Shown in pieces: positions 54,064-63,004 of a DNA stretch of 64,000 bases. The translations under genes and the position numbers were made by a program. The DNA is from Streptomyces spiralis (lineage in GTDB: Bacteria; Actinomycetota; Actinomycetes; Streptomycetales; Streptomycetaceae): positions 27,269 to 91,268 of the forward strand of contig NZ_BNBC01000039.1 in assembly GCF_014654675.1 (NCBI RefSeq), given 5' to 3'. The first letter of the stretch is position 1. Each line of letters starts with the position of its first letter. The notes below the pieces were generated by a model. That model had not been told where the DNA came from, ran no database searches, and saw nothing but the letters and a program-made list of their open reading frames with translations.

Positions 54064-55908
54064 ATGAGTGTGGACACCAGAACACCCCGCACACCCACGG
54101 GGGACCGCTCGTCGGGATACGACGACGCTCCCGCGCTGAGCATGGTGAAGGTGCCGAGCGATCCGGCGCAGGTCATCGTCACTCACGCGAGCTTCCGCGT
54201 GCAGTTGGGCGCCGCTTCGCGGCGCACCCGGTCCCTGCGGATCGCCCCGCATCTGAGCGCCACCGACAACACCGCCCGTATGCCGGTCGTCGGCGCGGCG
54301 GGCCGGGCCCAGGGTGCGCCCCACCGCCGCCCGGTCGTCTGGACCGGCAGGTCCGCCCCCGACGACACCGGCGCCCACCGGCTGCTCCAGGCCGTGCGCA
54401 GCGGCAGCGTGCGGCACGCCGAGGAGCACTCCGCCGACCCCGGGGCCACACAGGTCATCCCGCGCGTCGACCCCGCACCCGGCTACGGCCCGGGCGCCGG
54501 CGCCTACGACGACCTCGACCGGACGGTGGAGACCCCCGTCGTCGGCGCCCAGCGCGGCCCCGAACCCGGCGAGACCCGACTGCTGCCGCACATGCGGCCC
54601 GCGGGCGGCGCGTACGAGGAGTCCGCGTACGGCGAAGCGGCGTACGGCCGCACCGGGTACGCGGAGCCGGGCGCCGGCACACCGCCCTACGACCACTCCG
54701 CGTACGCCCGGCCGCCGTACGGCCAACCGCCCTACGACCCCGACGACTTCGCGGACGACGACCACCCGGGCGCCGACTTCGCGGAGGACGGCCTCGCGGA
54801 CTTCCGCCCCGGTGACCACGACGCCTACGACGACCCGGCCGCCGGGGACGAGCGCCGGCGCGGCAGACGGCACGGCGAAGACCCGGCACGCCACGCCTAC
54901 TACCCGGGCCGCCGGATGAACCTCGGCGTCGTCCTGCTCCCGCTGCGCATCTTCCTCGGCTTCGTCTCCGTCTACGCCGGCATGGGCAAGCTGTGCGACC
55001 CGCTCTACTTCGACGGCGGCAAACGCGGCTCCATGGTCAAGTGGCTCAACGCGCTGCACCCCTGGGAAGTCGCCGAGCCGCTGCGCCAGTTCGCGCTCCA
55101 GCACCCGGTCGGCTCCGGCCTGGTCATCGCCTTCCTCCAGGTCATCGTCGGTGTCCTGACGGTCCTGGGCTGCTGGCAGCGGGTCGCCGCGGTGGTCGGG
55201 GCGCTGCTCTCGGCCGCGCTGATCGTCACGGTCAGCTGGCGGACCGTACCCGTCTACGACGCCCCGGACATCATCTACCTCGCCGCCTGGTCCCCGCTGA
55301 TCATCGCGGGCGCCCCCGTGTACTCCATCGACGGCCGGCTCGCCGCGTCCGCCTGGCGGCGGCTCGGCCCGCGCTCCGACATCTGGGCACTGCGCCGGTT
55401 CGTGCTGCGCCGCGGCGCCCTGCTCACGGTGCTCGTCACCGGCCTCACCCTGCTCGTCGGCTCGCTGCTCGGCGGTGCGGTGCGCGACGCCGACCGCGTG
55501 GTCGTGCCCGGGCCCGGGGAGGCCCCGCGCAACGAACTGCCCGGCTCGCCGCTCCCCGACCGGTCCGGCGACCGGCAGGGGAACCAGAAGTCCCCGTCGG
55601 CCTCGACCTCGCCGAGCCACCGGGGCGCGTCGGCGGGTCCCTCCGGCAGCCCCGCGACGACACCGGGCAGGACCCGGGAGAGCGGCACCGCCACCGGCGG
55701 CTCCCCCAGCCAGACCCAGGGCACCGGCCAGGTGCCGCCGCGCCACTCCTCCCCGGTGCAGCAGGCGCCCAGCACCAGCTCGGGCCCGACCTCCGGGGGC
55801 ACCGCGAGCGGCGGCGCGGGATCGGCCGGCGGCTCCGGCTCGGGCGGCTCCGACGGCGGCGGCTCCTCCTCCGGGCAGCCGGGCCTGGTGGGCGGCCTGC
55901 TGGGCTGA
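54064..55908 (+). CDS. DoxX-type membrane protein with long disordered tails
   Basis: 614 aa. Residues 1-280 are low-complexity with Tyr/Gly/Pro-rich repeats (AYGEAAYGRTGY). Residues about 285-480 have 5 or so membrane helices with the DoxX-like pattern (LPLRIFLGFVSVYAGMGKLC, GLVIAFLQVIVGVLTVLGCW). The C-terminal 130 residues are Ser/Gly/Pro-rich. DoxX proteins are subunits or partners of quinone-linked enzymes. The ATG is at 54064; no strong ribosome site is seen. Confidence 0.85.
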   Translation: MSVDTRTPRTPTGDRSSGYDDAPALSMVKVPSDPAQVIVTHASFRVQLGAASRRTRSLRIAPHLSATDNTARMPVVGAAGRAQGAPHRRPVVWTGRSAPDDTGAHRLLQAVRSGSVRHAEEHSADPGATQVIPRVDPAPGYGPGAGAYDDLDRTVETPVVGAQRGPEPGETRLLPHMRPAGGAYEESAYGEAAYGRTGYAEPGAGTPPYDHSAYARPPYGQPPYDPDDFADDDHPGADFAEDGLADFRPGDHDAYDDPAAGDERRRGRRHGEDPARHAYYPGRRMNLGVVLLPLRIFLGFVSVYAGMGKLCDPLYFDGGKRGSMVKWLNALHPWEVAEPLRQFALQHPVGSGLVIAFLQVIVGVLTVLGCWQRVAAVVGALLSAALIVTVSWRTVPVYDAPDIIYLAAWSPLIIAGAPVYSIDGRLAASAWRRLGPRSDIWALRRFVLRRGALLTVLVTGLTLLVGSLLGGAVRDADRVVVPGPGEAPRNELPGSPLPDRSGDRQGNQKSPSASTSPSHRGASAGPSGSPATTPGRTRESGTATGGSPSQTQGTGQVPPRHSSPVQQAPSTSSGPTSGGTASGGAGSAGGSGSGGSDGGGSSSGQPGLVGGLLG

Positions 55909-55945
55909 CCCGGTCCCGCACCCGCACCCCCACGCGGACGACGGA

Positions 55946-55985
55946 CGAGAAGGGCCCCGCACCTGACGGTGCGGGGCCCTTCTCG
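55946..55985. terminator. Bidirectional terminator between the DoxX-type gene and the nucleotidyltransferase gene
   Basis: CGAGAAGGGCCCCGCACC and GGTGCGGGGCCCTTCTCG form a perfect 18-bp stem with a TGAC loop. Another terminator with the same GAGAAGGGCCCCGC core is at 57709-57750. Confidence 0.9.
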
Positions 55986-56011
55986 TGGTTCACCGGTCGT
56001 GGTTCACCAGG

Positions 56012-56743
56012 TCACCGCCCCTGAGCGTCGAGCTCCTTCGCGGCCTCCGTCAGGTCCTTCGCGGTGTCGATGGCACGCCAGTAGGCGCCCTGCGGGATCG
56101 GGAAGCCGGCCAGCCGGCGCTCGCGGGCCAGCCGCGGGAACGTGGTGCGCTCGTGGTCGCCGCGTTCCGGGAGCAGTCCGGCGAACTCGGGGGAGAAGAC
56201 GTAGACGCCCGCGTTGACCTCGACGGTCGACGGCGGGGCCTCGATGAAGTCCGTGATGTGGCCGAAGCCGTCCGTCTGCACGGCGCCCCACGGAAGGCGC
56301 GGGCGGGCCAGCGCGAGGGTCGCGACCGCGTCCCGCTCGGTGTGGAAGTCCGCCATGTCCCGCAGCGAGAAACGGGTCCAGATGTCGCCGTTGGTGGCGT
56401 ACCAGGGCCTCTCCGGGTGCGGCAGGTGAGCGGCCGCGAACCGCAGACCGCCGCCACGGCCGAGCGGCTCGGACTCCACGACGGTGGTCACGTTGACGGG
56501 CAGCGCCGCCGACTTCAGCCACTCCTGAAGAACCTCGGCGAGATGACCGCAGGAGACCACCACGTCCGTGACGCCCTCCTCGGCGAGCCAGACGAGCTGG
56601 TGGCCGATGATCGGGGTGCCCGTGCCGGGGATCTCGACCATCGGCTTGGGCCGGTCGTCGGTGTAGGGGCGCAGCCGGGACCCCTGGCCACCGGCCAGGA
56701 CGACGGCTTGAGTGGGGCGGGACGCCGCATTCGGATGGGTCAT
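56012..56743 (-). CDS. Sugar-1-phosphate nucleotidyltransferase
   Basis: 243 aa with the N-terminal signature AVVLAGGQGSRLRPYTDDRP, KPMVEIPGTGTPIIGHQLVW, and WYATNGDIWTRF (metal-binding Asp). It belongs to the mannose-1-phosphate guanylyltransferase/glucose-1-phosphate thymidylyltransferase group and lacks the C-terminal left-handed beta-helix. TACAGT ends 6 nt before the ATG (leaderless type). The exact sugar is unknown. Confidence 0.9.
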   Translation of the reverse strand: MTHPNAASRPTQAVVLAGGQGSRLRPYTDDRPKPMVEIPGTGTPIIGHQLVWLAEEGVTDVVVSCGHLAEVLQEWLKSAALPVNVTTVVESEPLGRGGGLRFAAAHLPHPERPWYATNGDIWTRFSLRDMADFHTERDAVATLALARPRLPWGAVQTDGFGHITDFIEAPPSTVEVNAGVYVFSPEFAGLLPERGDHERTTFPRLARERRLAGFPIPQGAYWRAIDTAKDLTEAAKELDAQGR

Positions 56744-57122
56744 GCCCGAACTGTACGTCCCGCCCCACCACGTGACCGACCGCCCCGGGGCGGAGCGCAG
56801 GGCGCCTCGCTCTCCGGGGCGGCCGAGGCCCTTCCCGCCGGGTTCGTGCGGGTGGGGCCACGGTGGGTGAGGACCGCACGGGCCCCTGATGCCCCACGGG
56901 CATCACCCCGTCGGCCGACGAGGACGAGGCCCGGGCGGCCGGTCCGGCGCCCGGCGGGCAGCGAGGCCCTGCGCGGCCTTGCGTGAGGACCTGCGGCGGC
57001 GAGCCGACACGGCCCATGGGCGGCGGGACCGCCCGGCACAACCGCCCGGGGCCCGTGCGGCGCCCGGCCGGGTCAGCCGGGGCGGCCGGGGCGACGGAGC
57101 CGCCCCGTGCCGTCGTCCCCGC
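56744..57122. other. 379-bp gap without recognisable feature
   Basis: GC-rich sequence between the nucleotidyltransferase start and the end of the next gene on the same strand. No ORF with a good ribosome site, no repeat and no clear hairpin was noticed. The promoter of the nucleotidyltransferase gene is at its left edge. Confidence 0.6.
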
Positions 57123-57572
57123 TCAGCTGTGGGCTGTCAGGACGCCGGAGGCGAAGGAGGTGTCGCAGACGGGGCGGGCGTAGGACTGGGCGCGGGACGG
57201 GCCGTAGATGCGGACCGCCGCGCGGCCGAGGGTGCGCGCGATCGAGGCGCAGTGCCGGGCCAGCGACGGGCGGCCGTTGACCGCTTCCTGGAGGTGGGTC
57301 AGCGCGACGCCCGGGTTCTTCTCCTGCAGCTCGGTCAGCAGTTGGTCGCGCAGCACGTCCTGCGGGGCGCGGGCGTGGCCGGCGACATCGGCCGCGGACG
57401 CGTCGGACGCGGTGAGCACCGAGTTCGAGGGGTTCCCCGACCAGTTGACTCGGGTGACCGCGAGGGTCCCGGAGAGCACCAGGACGACGGGCAGGACGAG
57501 GGCGAGCGTGCGGCCGATCCGGCGGGCGGGGCCCCGGCCGCGTCGCGTGGGTTGGGTGGTGGAGTGCTTCAC
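57123..57572 (-). CDS. Small exported protein of unknown function
   Basis: 149 aa: basic N-terminus (RRGRGPARRIGR), signal-anchor (TLALVLPVVLVLSGTLAV), and a soluble domain with two Cys (ARHCASIART, ARPVCDTSFA) that could be disulfide-linked. No domain recognised. TACGCT ends 7 nt before the GTG at 57572. Streptomycete orthologues are annotated hypothetical as far as I remember. Confidence 0.85.
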   Translation of the reverse strand: MKHSTTQPTRRGRGPARRIGRTLALVLPVVLVLSGTLAVTRVNWSGNPSNSVLTASDASAADVAGHARAPQDVLRDQLLTELQEKNPGVALTHLQEAVNGRPSLARHCASIARTLGRAAVRIYGPSRAQSYARPVCDTSFASGVLTAHS

Positions 57573-57708
57573 GCGAGGGAGCGTATCGCTCGGTAATGAT
57601 TTGGCGACATTTAGTCACCTCTTCGAGGGACGGGGACGGCCCTTTTTCCGGGTGACGTGTTGACGCACACTGCTCGAAATGTCCTGTGCGCCGGGGTATT
57701 TCGGGGAC

Positions 57709-57750
57709 GACGAGAAGGGCCCCGCGGCAGGTCGCGGGGCCCTTCTCGTC
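57709..57750. terminator. Terminator-like hairpin after msiK
   Basis: GACGAGAAGGGCCCCGCG and CGCGGGGCCCTTCTCGTC form a perfect 18-bp stem with a 6-nt loop, 75 nt past the end of msiK. Nearly identical core to the terminator at 55946-55985. Confidence 0.85.
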
Positions 57751-57824
57751 AACAGTCGCCAACCGGGGTGAATCGCCCGGGGTTGTCCCGAGGTTTCAGC
57801 CGGAAGGCGGCAGCTTCGGCGGCG

Positions 57825-58961
<1,137 letters not shown>

Positions 58962-59052
58962 GGTGAATGGGCCCCCTTCTACCGGCAGGAACGTGCCGGA
59001 CGATCCGTTGTAGGAAGGTGGTGCCACTACGGGTGTTTCCGCGTGGTTCCGT

Positions 59053-59068
59053 TGTGGTTTAGTCCACA
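59053..59068. promoter_or_regulatory. DasR-like (dre) palindrome upstream of msiK
   Basis: TGTGGTTTAGTCCACA is an imperfect palindrome with TGTGG/CCACA arms. Its core TGGTTTAGTCCA matches the DasR consensus TGGTCTAGACCA at 10 of 12 positions. It lies about 90-110 nt upstream of msiK. MsiK serves chitobiose uptake, which is DasR controlled, so the site is plausible. Confidence 0.5.
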
Positions 59069-59211
59069 CAGGTGAACTGGCACAGGACGGTACCTGGCGT
59101 TCACCTGGTCTGTCAGCACTTGAGGGCCTGTGAACTTCGCGGAAATTTTCGACGGGCCCGCACCGGGACGTGGGTACACTGCACAGGCACGCACGCGGTA
59201 GGCGCGTGCAG

Positions 59212-59285
59212 GCCTCCTTAGCTCAGCTGGTCAGAGCGCCGCTCTTGTAAAGCGAAGGTCGTCGGTTCGAATCCGACAGGGGGCT
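59212..59285 (+). tRNA. tRNA-Thr (anticodon TGT)
   Basis: 74-nt cloverleaf: acceptor GCCTCCT/AGGGGGC (one T-G pair), D-arm GCTC/GAGC, anticodon loop CTTGTAA with anticodon TGT, T-arm GTCGG-TTCGAAT-CCGAC. No encoded CCA. The anticodon stem has one mismatch (27-43). An integrase remnant follows on the opposite strand, so this tRNA is a likely attachment site. Confidence 0.95.
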
Positions 59286-59289
59286 CCCT

Positions 59290-59349
59290 CTCCGACCTGT
59301 GTCGGAGCATCAAACAGGCCCATCGGAGACCGTCTCCGGTGGGCCTGTT
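59290..59349 (+). terminator. Two hairpins after tRNA-Thr
   Basis: CTCCGAC-CTGT-GTCGGAG (59290-59307) is followed by AACAGGCCCATCGGAGAC and GTCTCCGGTGGGCCTGTT (59313-59349), an 18-bp stem with one wobble. Together they form a strong terminator downstream of the tRNA; they may also end the integrase remnant on the other strand. Confidence 0.75.
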
Positions 59350-59354
59350 GAGCG

Positions 59355-59945
59355 TCAATGGGAACGCCGTGGGAACGAGCCGTCAGGCGGCGTCCTCGCT
59401 GGGAACGTCGCCGGGATTCTCGGCCGACGGGGCGGCGTCCTCCGTGGCCGGCTTGTGTGCGACGTCGCGGTGCGCCGGGGACCTGCGCGGGACCAGAGCG
59501 AGCGGGAGCCTCGGCCTGGGCGTCCTCGAACTGCGGCAGCACGGACGAGGTCGGTCTCGGCCCACGGCAGGCCGGCGGCCTCGCCGCGGCGTAGTACTCG
59601 GAAGATCATCAGGTGGAACATCGGGTACAGGCGGTGCCCGCCGACGGCGTCCAGGAACTCGCCGGTCTGCTCGGGCATCCTCACCATGACCTTGCGGGGC
59701 TTTTCGCCGGTCTGACGCCACGCCTCGATCCGGGCCGGTGTCCACACGAGCGGCCTGGGGCGGACGTACTCAGGAAGGACGACACCCTTCGTCCAGTTCT
59801 CGGAGATCAGCTTCTCGGTCACGGCGTCGTCCAGGGCGCCGGAGAGAGTGCTGCGCATCCGGACCTGCGTGCCGGGGCCGGCGACGTGCGTGGGCAGGGC
59901 GCGGGCTTCCTTCAAGGCGTCCTTGGCGTCCTGCCACGCCTGGCG
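59355..59945 (-). pseudogene. Tyrosine-integrase remnant next to tRNA-Thr
   Basis: Translated minus strand from about 59945 to 59547 gives an integrase core: RMRSTLSGALDDAVTEKLIS, RPLVWTPARIEAWRQTGEKP, then the catalytic Arg-I region HLMIFRVLRRGEAAGLPWAE. After ETDL the frame moves into non-homologous sequence that ends at about 59383 or 59355. The HxxR and Tyr box are missing. This is an internally deleted, frameshifted integrase beside a tRNA, typical of an integrated element that has decayed. Confidence 0.85.
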
Positions 59946-60557
59946 CAGCCCCTCGGGGCGCGGCCCCGAGCCCGAGGCCGCACCACCTGACGCCTTGCCG
60001 TCCAGCCGACCAACCCAGCCATCCACCTCCGACGGAGCCAGCCCATGTACCTGGTGACATGCGACACCCGACTCGACGCCCTCGTCGTCGCACCGGAGAG
60101 CGCCGCCGACCTCAGCGACGAGACCCGAGCCGTCATCGAGAGCGCCGACTTCACCCGGCGCCCGGACATCGAAGCCTTCACACGGCCCGGACGGGCCCCA
60201 AGACGGCCGCCTGGATCGCACTGCGACTCGGCCGGCTCGGCCAGCCGACTCCCACTGCTCGCGCTCGGCGGCTTGCTTCTCGCGCCAGGCCTGTCGGCCT
60301 TCGGGTCGTCCTCGTGTACCTCCTAGGAGATGGACACCAGCTGCTCGCCGGATAGGGACGACCTCCTCGTCCAAGTCCACCTCGTCTCAGGACAGTTCCC
60401 GCCACCGGCCGCAACAAATCGCTGGGATGGGTAGACCGACCGTCCCGGGCGACTGCACCGGCGGGCTGCCGAAGCATGCGCACCGGGTGTGGCGGCTCGC
60501 CGCTGCCGGCCGTGTCCTCAGGAAATCAGCTGTGACCGATGCCGTAGACGTAGGTGC
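59946..60557. other. Gene-free stretch between integrase remnant and gvp-type gene
   Basis: About 600 bp with several short ORFs and no convincing gene. An ORF at 60045-60326 starts MYLVTCDTRLDALVVAPESA and looks gene-like for about 45 residues before turning into low-complexity sequence; it may be the remains of a mobile-element gene. Confidence 0.55.
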
Positions 60558-60968
60558 TCACCGTTCCTCATCCCGGCGGTGGCGCAGCCGTTCGGTTTCC
60601 CTCTCGTGGCCCTCGTCGCGCGCCTGTTGGAAGGCCTCGGAGATGGTCTGGGCAGCGCCGGACAGAACTCCCTTCGTCTTGGCTTGACTGCTGGAACCGG
60701 TGAGCTGGCCGCCGACGATCTCCGGGAGTCCGGCCGGCTTGTGCGGCCCTGCCTCAAGGTCCATGCGGTTGCACGCTTCGGCGAACCGCAGGTAGGTATC
60801 CACGCTCGCCACCACGACCCGCACATCGATCTTCAAGATTTCTATTCCGACCAGGGAGACCCGCACGAACGCGTCGATCACCAACCCTCGGTCGAGAACC
60901 AGCTCCAGTACGTCGTACAGGCCACTGGTACCTCCCCCGCCCCCGCCCTGCGCTGCCACCACACTCAC
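60558..60968 (-). CDS. GvpA/GvpJ-type gas vesicle protein, orphan
   Basis: 136 aa: residues about 15-65 (LYDVLELVLDRGLVIDAFVR, VSLVGIEILKIDVRVVVASV, DTYLRFAEA) are the conserved GvpA/J core. The C-terminal half is a charged helical extension (EAFQQARDEGHERETERLRH). GGGAG lies ahead of the GTG start. No other gvp genes are in the window, and full gas vesicles need several; this could be a solitary minor component or remnant of a cluster in the decayed element. Confidence 0.8.
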   Translation of the reverse strand: MSVVAAQGGGGGGTSGLYDVLELVLDRGLVIDAFVRVSLVGIEILKIDVRVVVASVDTYLRFAEACNRMDLEAGPHKPAGLPEIVGGQLTGSSSQAKTKGVLSGAAQTISEAFQQARDEGHERETERLRHRRDEER

Positions 60969-61287
60969 CCTGACCAGCTCCCTTGCTCATCCCTGACCCA
61001 TCGACCCCGCCCGGCGGTCGGATCCGCAGGAGATCCACGGAAGCGACTGCCACAGCCGAACCGAACCGAGTAGCCCCACCCGACTGAATAAAACTGGGAC
61101 CGTGCGTTGGGACGTGTCGGCCCGGCCCTCGGCAGGGCCTGTGCCGCGGGTGCCCTGGGTCCCTCGCACTGGAGGGACGCCCGCCGAGCGCGGCTGCGGT
61201 CCTTCAGGGGGCATGATCGGACGCGAGGCCGGGCAGTGGCGCGCCCATCACGGGGGCGTTGACGGCAGAGGCTGACGGCAGTCGCCT
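60969..61287. other. 319-bp gap upstream of the gvp-type gene
   Basis: No gene accepted. It should hold the promoter of the gvp-type gene (minus strand); a T/A-rich spot, CAGTTTTATTCAG on the minus strand at about 61083-61095, is the best place for it. The right part is the downstream flank of the integrase tail remnant. Confidence 0.5.
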
Positions 61288-61593
61288 CTACCGGCGCCGC
61301 TTGAGCAGCCGGTCCATGTGGCTCATTGCCTCCCGTCGCGTGTCGTCGCTCACATGCGTGTAGACGTTCGTGGTCACCGCGATCTGAGAGTGCCCCAGGG
61401 TCTCCATGACGGTGCGCGGGGCGCCACCGGCCGCGAAGAGCAGGGACGCGCACCCGTGCAGGGTGTCGTGCAGACGGCCCTGCGGGAGACTGGCCGACTC
61501 CGAGATCCGCAGGAAAGATCGGTACAGGTTCCGCGGCTCGACTGGCCGGCCGTTGCGGGTGGTGAACACGTGGTCGCTGTTGTCACTCCGCAC
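61288..61593 (-). pseudogene. C-terminal fragment of a tyrosine integrase
   Basis: About 100 residues: VFTTRNGRPVEPRNLYRSFL, then RLHDTLHGCASLLFAAGGAP and TVMETLGHSQIAVTTNVYTH, ending MDRLLKRRR. The catalytic HDLRH box reads HDTLH, so the second catalytic Arg is lost. The Tyr (NVYTHV) remains. There is no N-terminal part upstream. It lies in the opposite order to the core fragment at 59355-59945, so the two do not make one gene; they are two remnants or a rearranged one. Confidence 0.85.
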
Positions 61594-61734
61594 CGAGCGC
61601 GGCCCGCTGCCTGGCCTGTCGGATGCGCTGCCACCGAGGTGGCGCCACGCACATCCGTGGAACGGGGATCACCCGTGCTCGCCGACTCTTCGTCGTATCC
61701 GGGTAGAGCTCTTTACCGCCGCAGTCGAGTACGG

Positions 61735-62139
61735 TCACTCACGGTCGACACGCCGCCTGAGCAGGCGATCCATGTCTGCTTCTCGCCGTCGATGCTCGGC
61801 AGGCGCCCCTACCTGAGCAACCGGGTTGCTGACGCGCTCGGTCTCGTCCTGTACGAGCAGGGAAAGGAGAGAGGCCACGGAGAGGCCGGCTTCCGCCGGA
61901 TGGCGCAGGACCTTGTCCGGTTCGATGCGGTAGGTGTTCGTGCGCCCATCACGCGTGTGGGAGAGGTAACCGCCCTGCTCGAGATCGGAGATGATCCGCT
62001 GGACGGCGCGCTCCGTGAGCCGGCAGTGGGCGGCGATCTCGCGGATCCGAACGTTCGGGTTGTCGGCGATGGCTGCCAGCACGCGCGCGTGGTTGGTGAT
62101 GAACGTCCATCCGGTGTGAGGTTCGGGCACTCCAACCAT
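61735..62139 (-). CDS. Winged-helix (MarR/Lrp-like) regulator
   Basis: About 134 aa: WTFITNHARVLAAIADNPNV, RIREIAAHCRLTERAVQRII, SDLEQGGYLSHTRDGRTNTY form a winged helix in the first 70 residues. The C-terminal part ends MDRLLRRRVDRE. The ATG at 62139 lies 7 nt after TAAAAT (leaderless type). An earlier ATG at 62160 is the alternative. A strong inverted repeat lies just upstream in the divergent region. Confidence 0.88.
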   Translation of the reverse strand: MVGVPEPHTGWTFITNHARVLAAIADNPNVRIREIAAHCRLTERAVQRIISDLEQGGYLSHTRDGRTNTYRIEPDKVLRHPAEAGLSVASLLSLLVQDETERVSNPVAQVGAPAEHRRREADMDRLLRRRVDRE

Positions 62140-62176
62140 GCCCTGCATTTTAGGGGACACCGTTGCCTGAACCTAG

Positions 62177-62200
62177 ATACGTGACATACTTTTCACGTAT
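62177..62200. promoter_or_regulatory. ATACGTG inverted repeat between the winged-helix and STAS genes
   Basis: ATACGTG-acatactttt-CACGTAT is a perfect 7-bp inverted repeat with a 10-bp AT-rich spacer. It sits between the divergent starts at 62139 and 62219 and is a candidate operator of the winged-helix protein. Confidence 0.6.
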
Positions 62201-62218
62201 TCGCTGACCGCTACCGCG

Positions 62219-62647
62219 ATGAAGAGTCACGGAAGGGGCCTGAAGGTGACCTGGGATGAAGCTGACATGCCAAAGCTCGTGAGCGACGTCGGCGGGAAGC
62301 AGTGGTCAGGTCGGGCCGACGAGCACGCCGTGGAGGTTACGGTGATTCAGTACGAACGGCATGGTGCCTGGGTCGTCGCCGCTCACGGCTCCTACGACAT
62401 GCACTCGATCCCGCCTCTGGCGGACGCACTGGCCGCCGCCGCCAGGAAGCATCCGAAGGTGGTCCTGGACGCCTCCGGTGTCGTCTTCGCGGACTCGTCG
62501 TTCCTCAATCTGTTGATCCTCACCCACCAAGCGGGCACCCTGCGCGTGGCCGCGCCGCCACAGCAGCTCCAGCGGCTCTTTGCGATCACCGGAGTCGACG
62601 CCGTCCTGGAGGTACGGGAGACAGTGGATGACGCCGCTGCCTCCTGA
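62219..62647 (+). CDS. STAS-domain protein (anti-sigma factor antagonist type)
   Basis: 142 aa at most: EVTVIQYERHGAWVVAAHGS, YDMHSIPPLADALAAAARKH, KVVLDASGVVFADSSFLNLL is a STAS domain with the phosphorylatable Ser in ADSSFLN. Such proteins switch anti-sigma kinases. The start is uncertain: ATG 62219, GTG 62246 or ATG 62267; the domain itself begins later. No anti-sigma kinase or sigma gene is adjacent. Confidence 0.85.
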   Translation: MKSHGRGLKVTWDEADMPKLVSDVGGKQWSGRADEHAVEVTVIQYERHGAWVVAAHGSYDMHSIPPLADALAAAARKHPKVVLDASGVVFADSSFLNLLILTHQAGTLRVAAPPQQLQRLFAITGVDAVLEVRETVDDAAAS

Positions 62648-62805
62648 GTCCACTTCCACAGGTCAGGGCGCACAAGGTCTGTACCAAGAGACGACTGGGC
62701 GAGCCCTGGGTGAGCGGTTCGACAGCCGTAGGGAACCACCTTGCGCGCGTACTCTTCTGGGGCGAAAGTAATAAATAGGAACACTCTTCGACAATGGAGG
62801 ACACC

Positions 62806-62961
62806 GTGATAGCCCTCGGCGTGATCCTTCTCATCGTCGGATTCATATTCAACATCGCCATCCTCTGGACCATCGGCATCATCCTGCTGGTCATCGGAGT
62901 GATCCTCTTCATCCTGGGCTCCATCGGGCACGCGGTCGGAGGCCGACGCCACTACTGGTAG
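62806..62961 (+). CDS. DUF6131-like 51-aa membrane protein
   Basis: GTG start with GGAGGACACC upstream. Two hydrophobic helices (VIALGVILLIVGFIFNIAIL, WTIGIILLVIGVILFILGSI) and the tail HAVGGRRHYW. The tail GGRRHYW is the family mark of small streptomycete membrane proteins now called DUF6131 (from memory). Function unknown; usually seen near stress-related regulators. Confidence 0.85.
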   Translation: MIALGVILLIVGFIFNIAILWTIGIILLVIGVILFILGSIGHAVGGRRHYW

Positions 62962-63004
62962 CCCCAGATCATGTCGGCCTGTGAGCCCCTTCCGGCAACG
63001 CTCG

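Noticed and set aside
60045..60326. ORF starting MYLVTCDTRLDALVVAPESA
   Set aside because: The first 45 residues look gene-like, but the second half turns into low-complexity sequence and there is no ribosome site. Left as a possible remnant only.
60558..60968. Functional gas vesicle operon
   Set aside because: Only one GvpA/J-type gene is present in the window and no other gvp gene was found.
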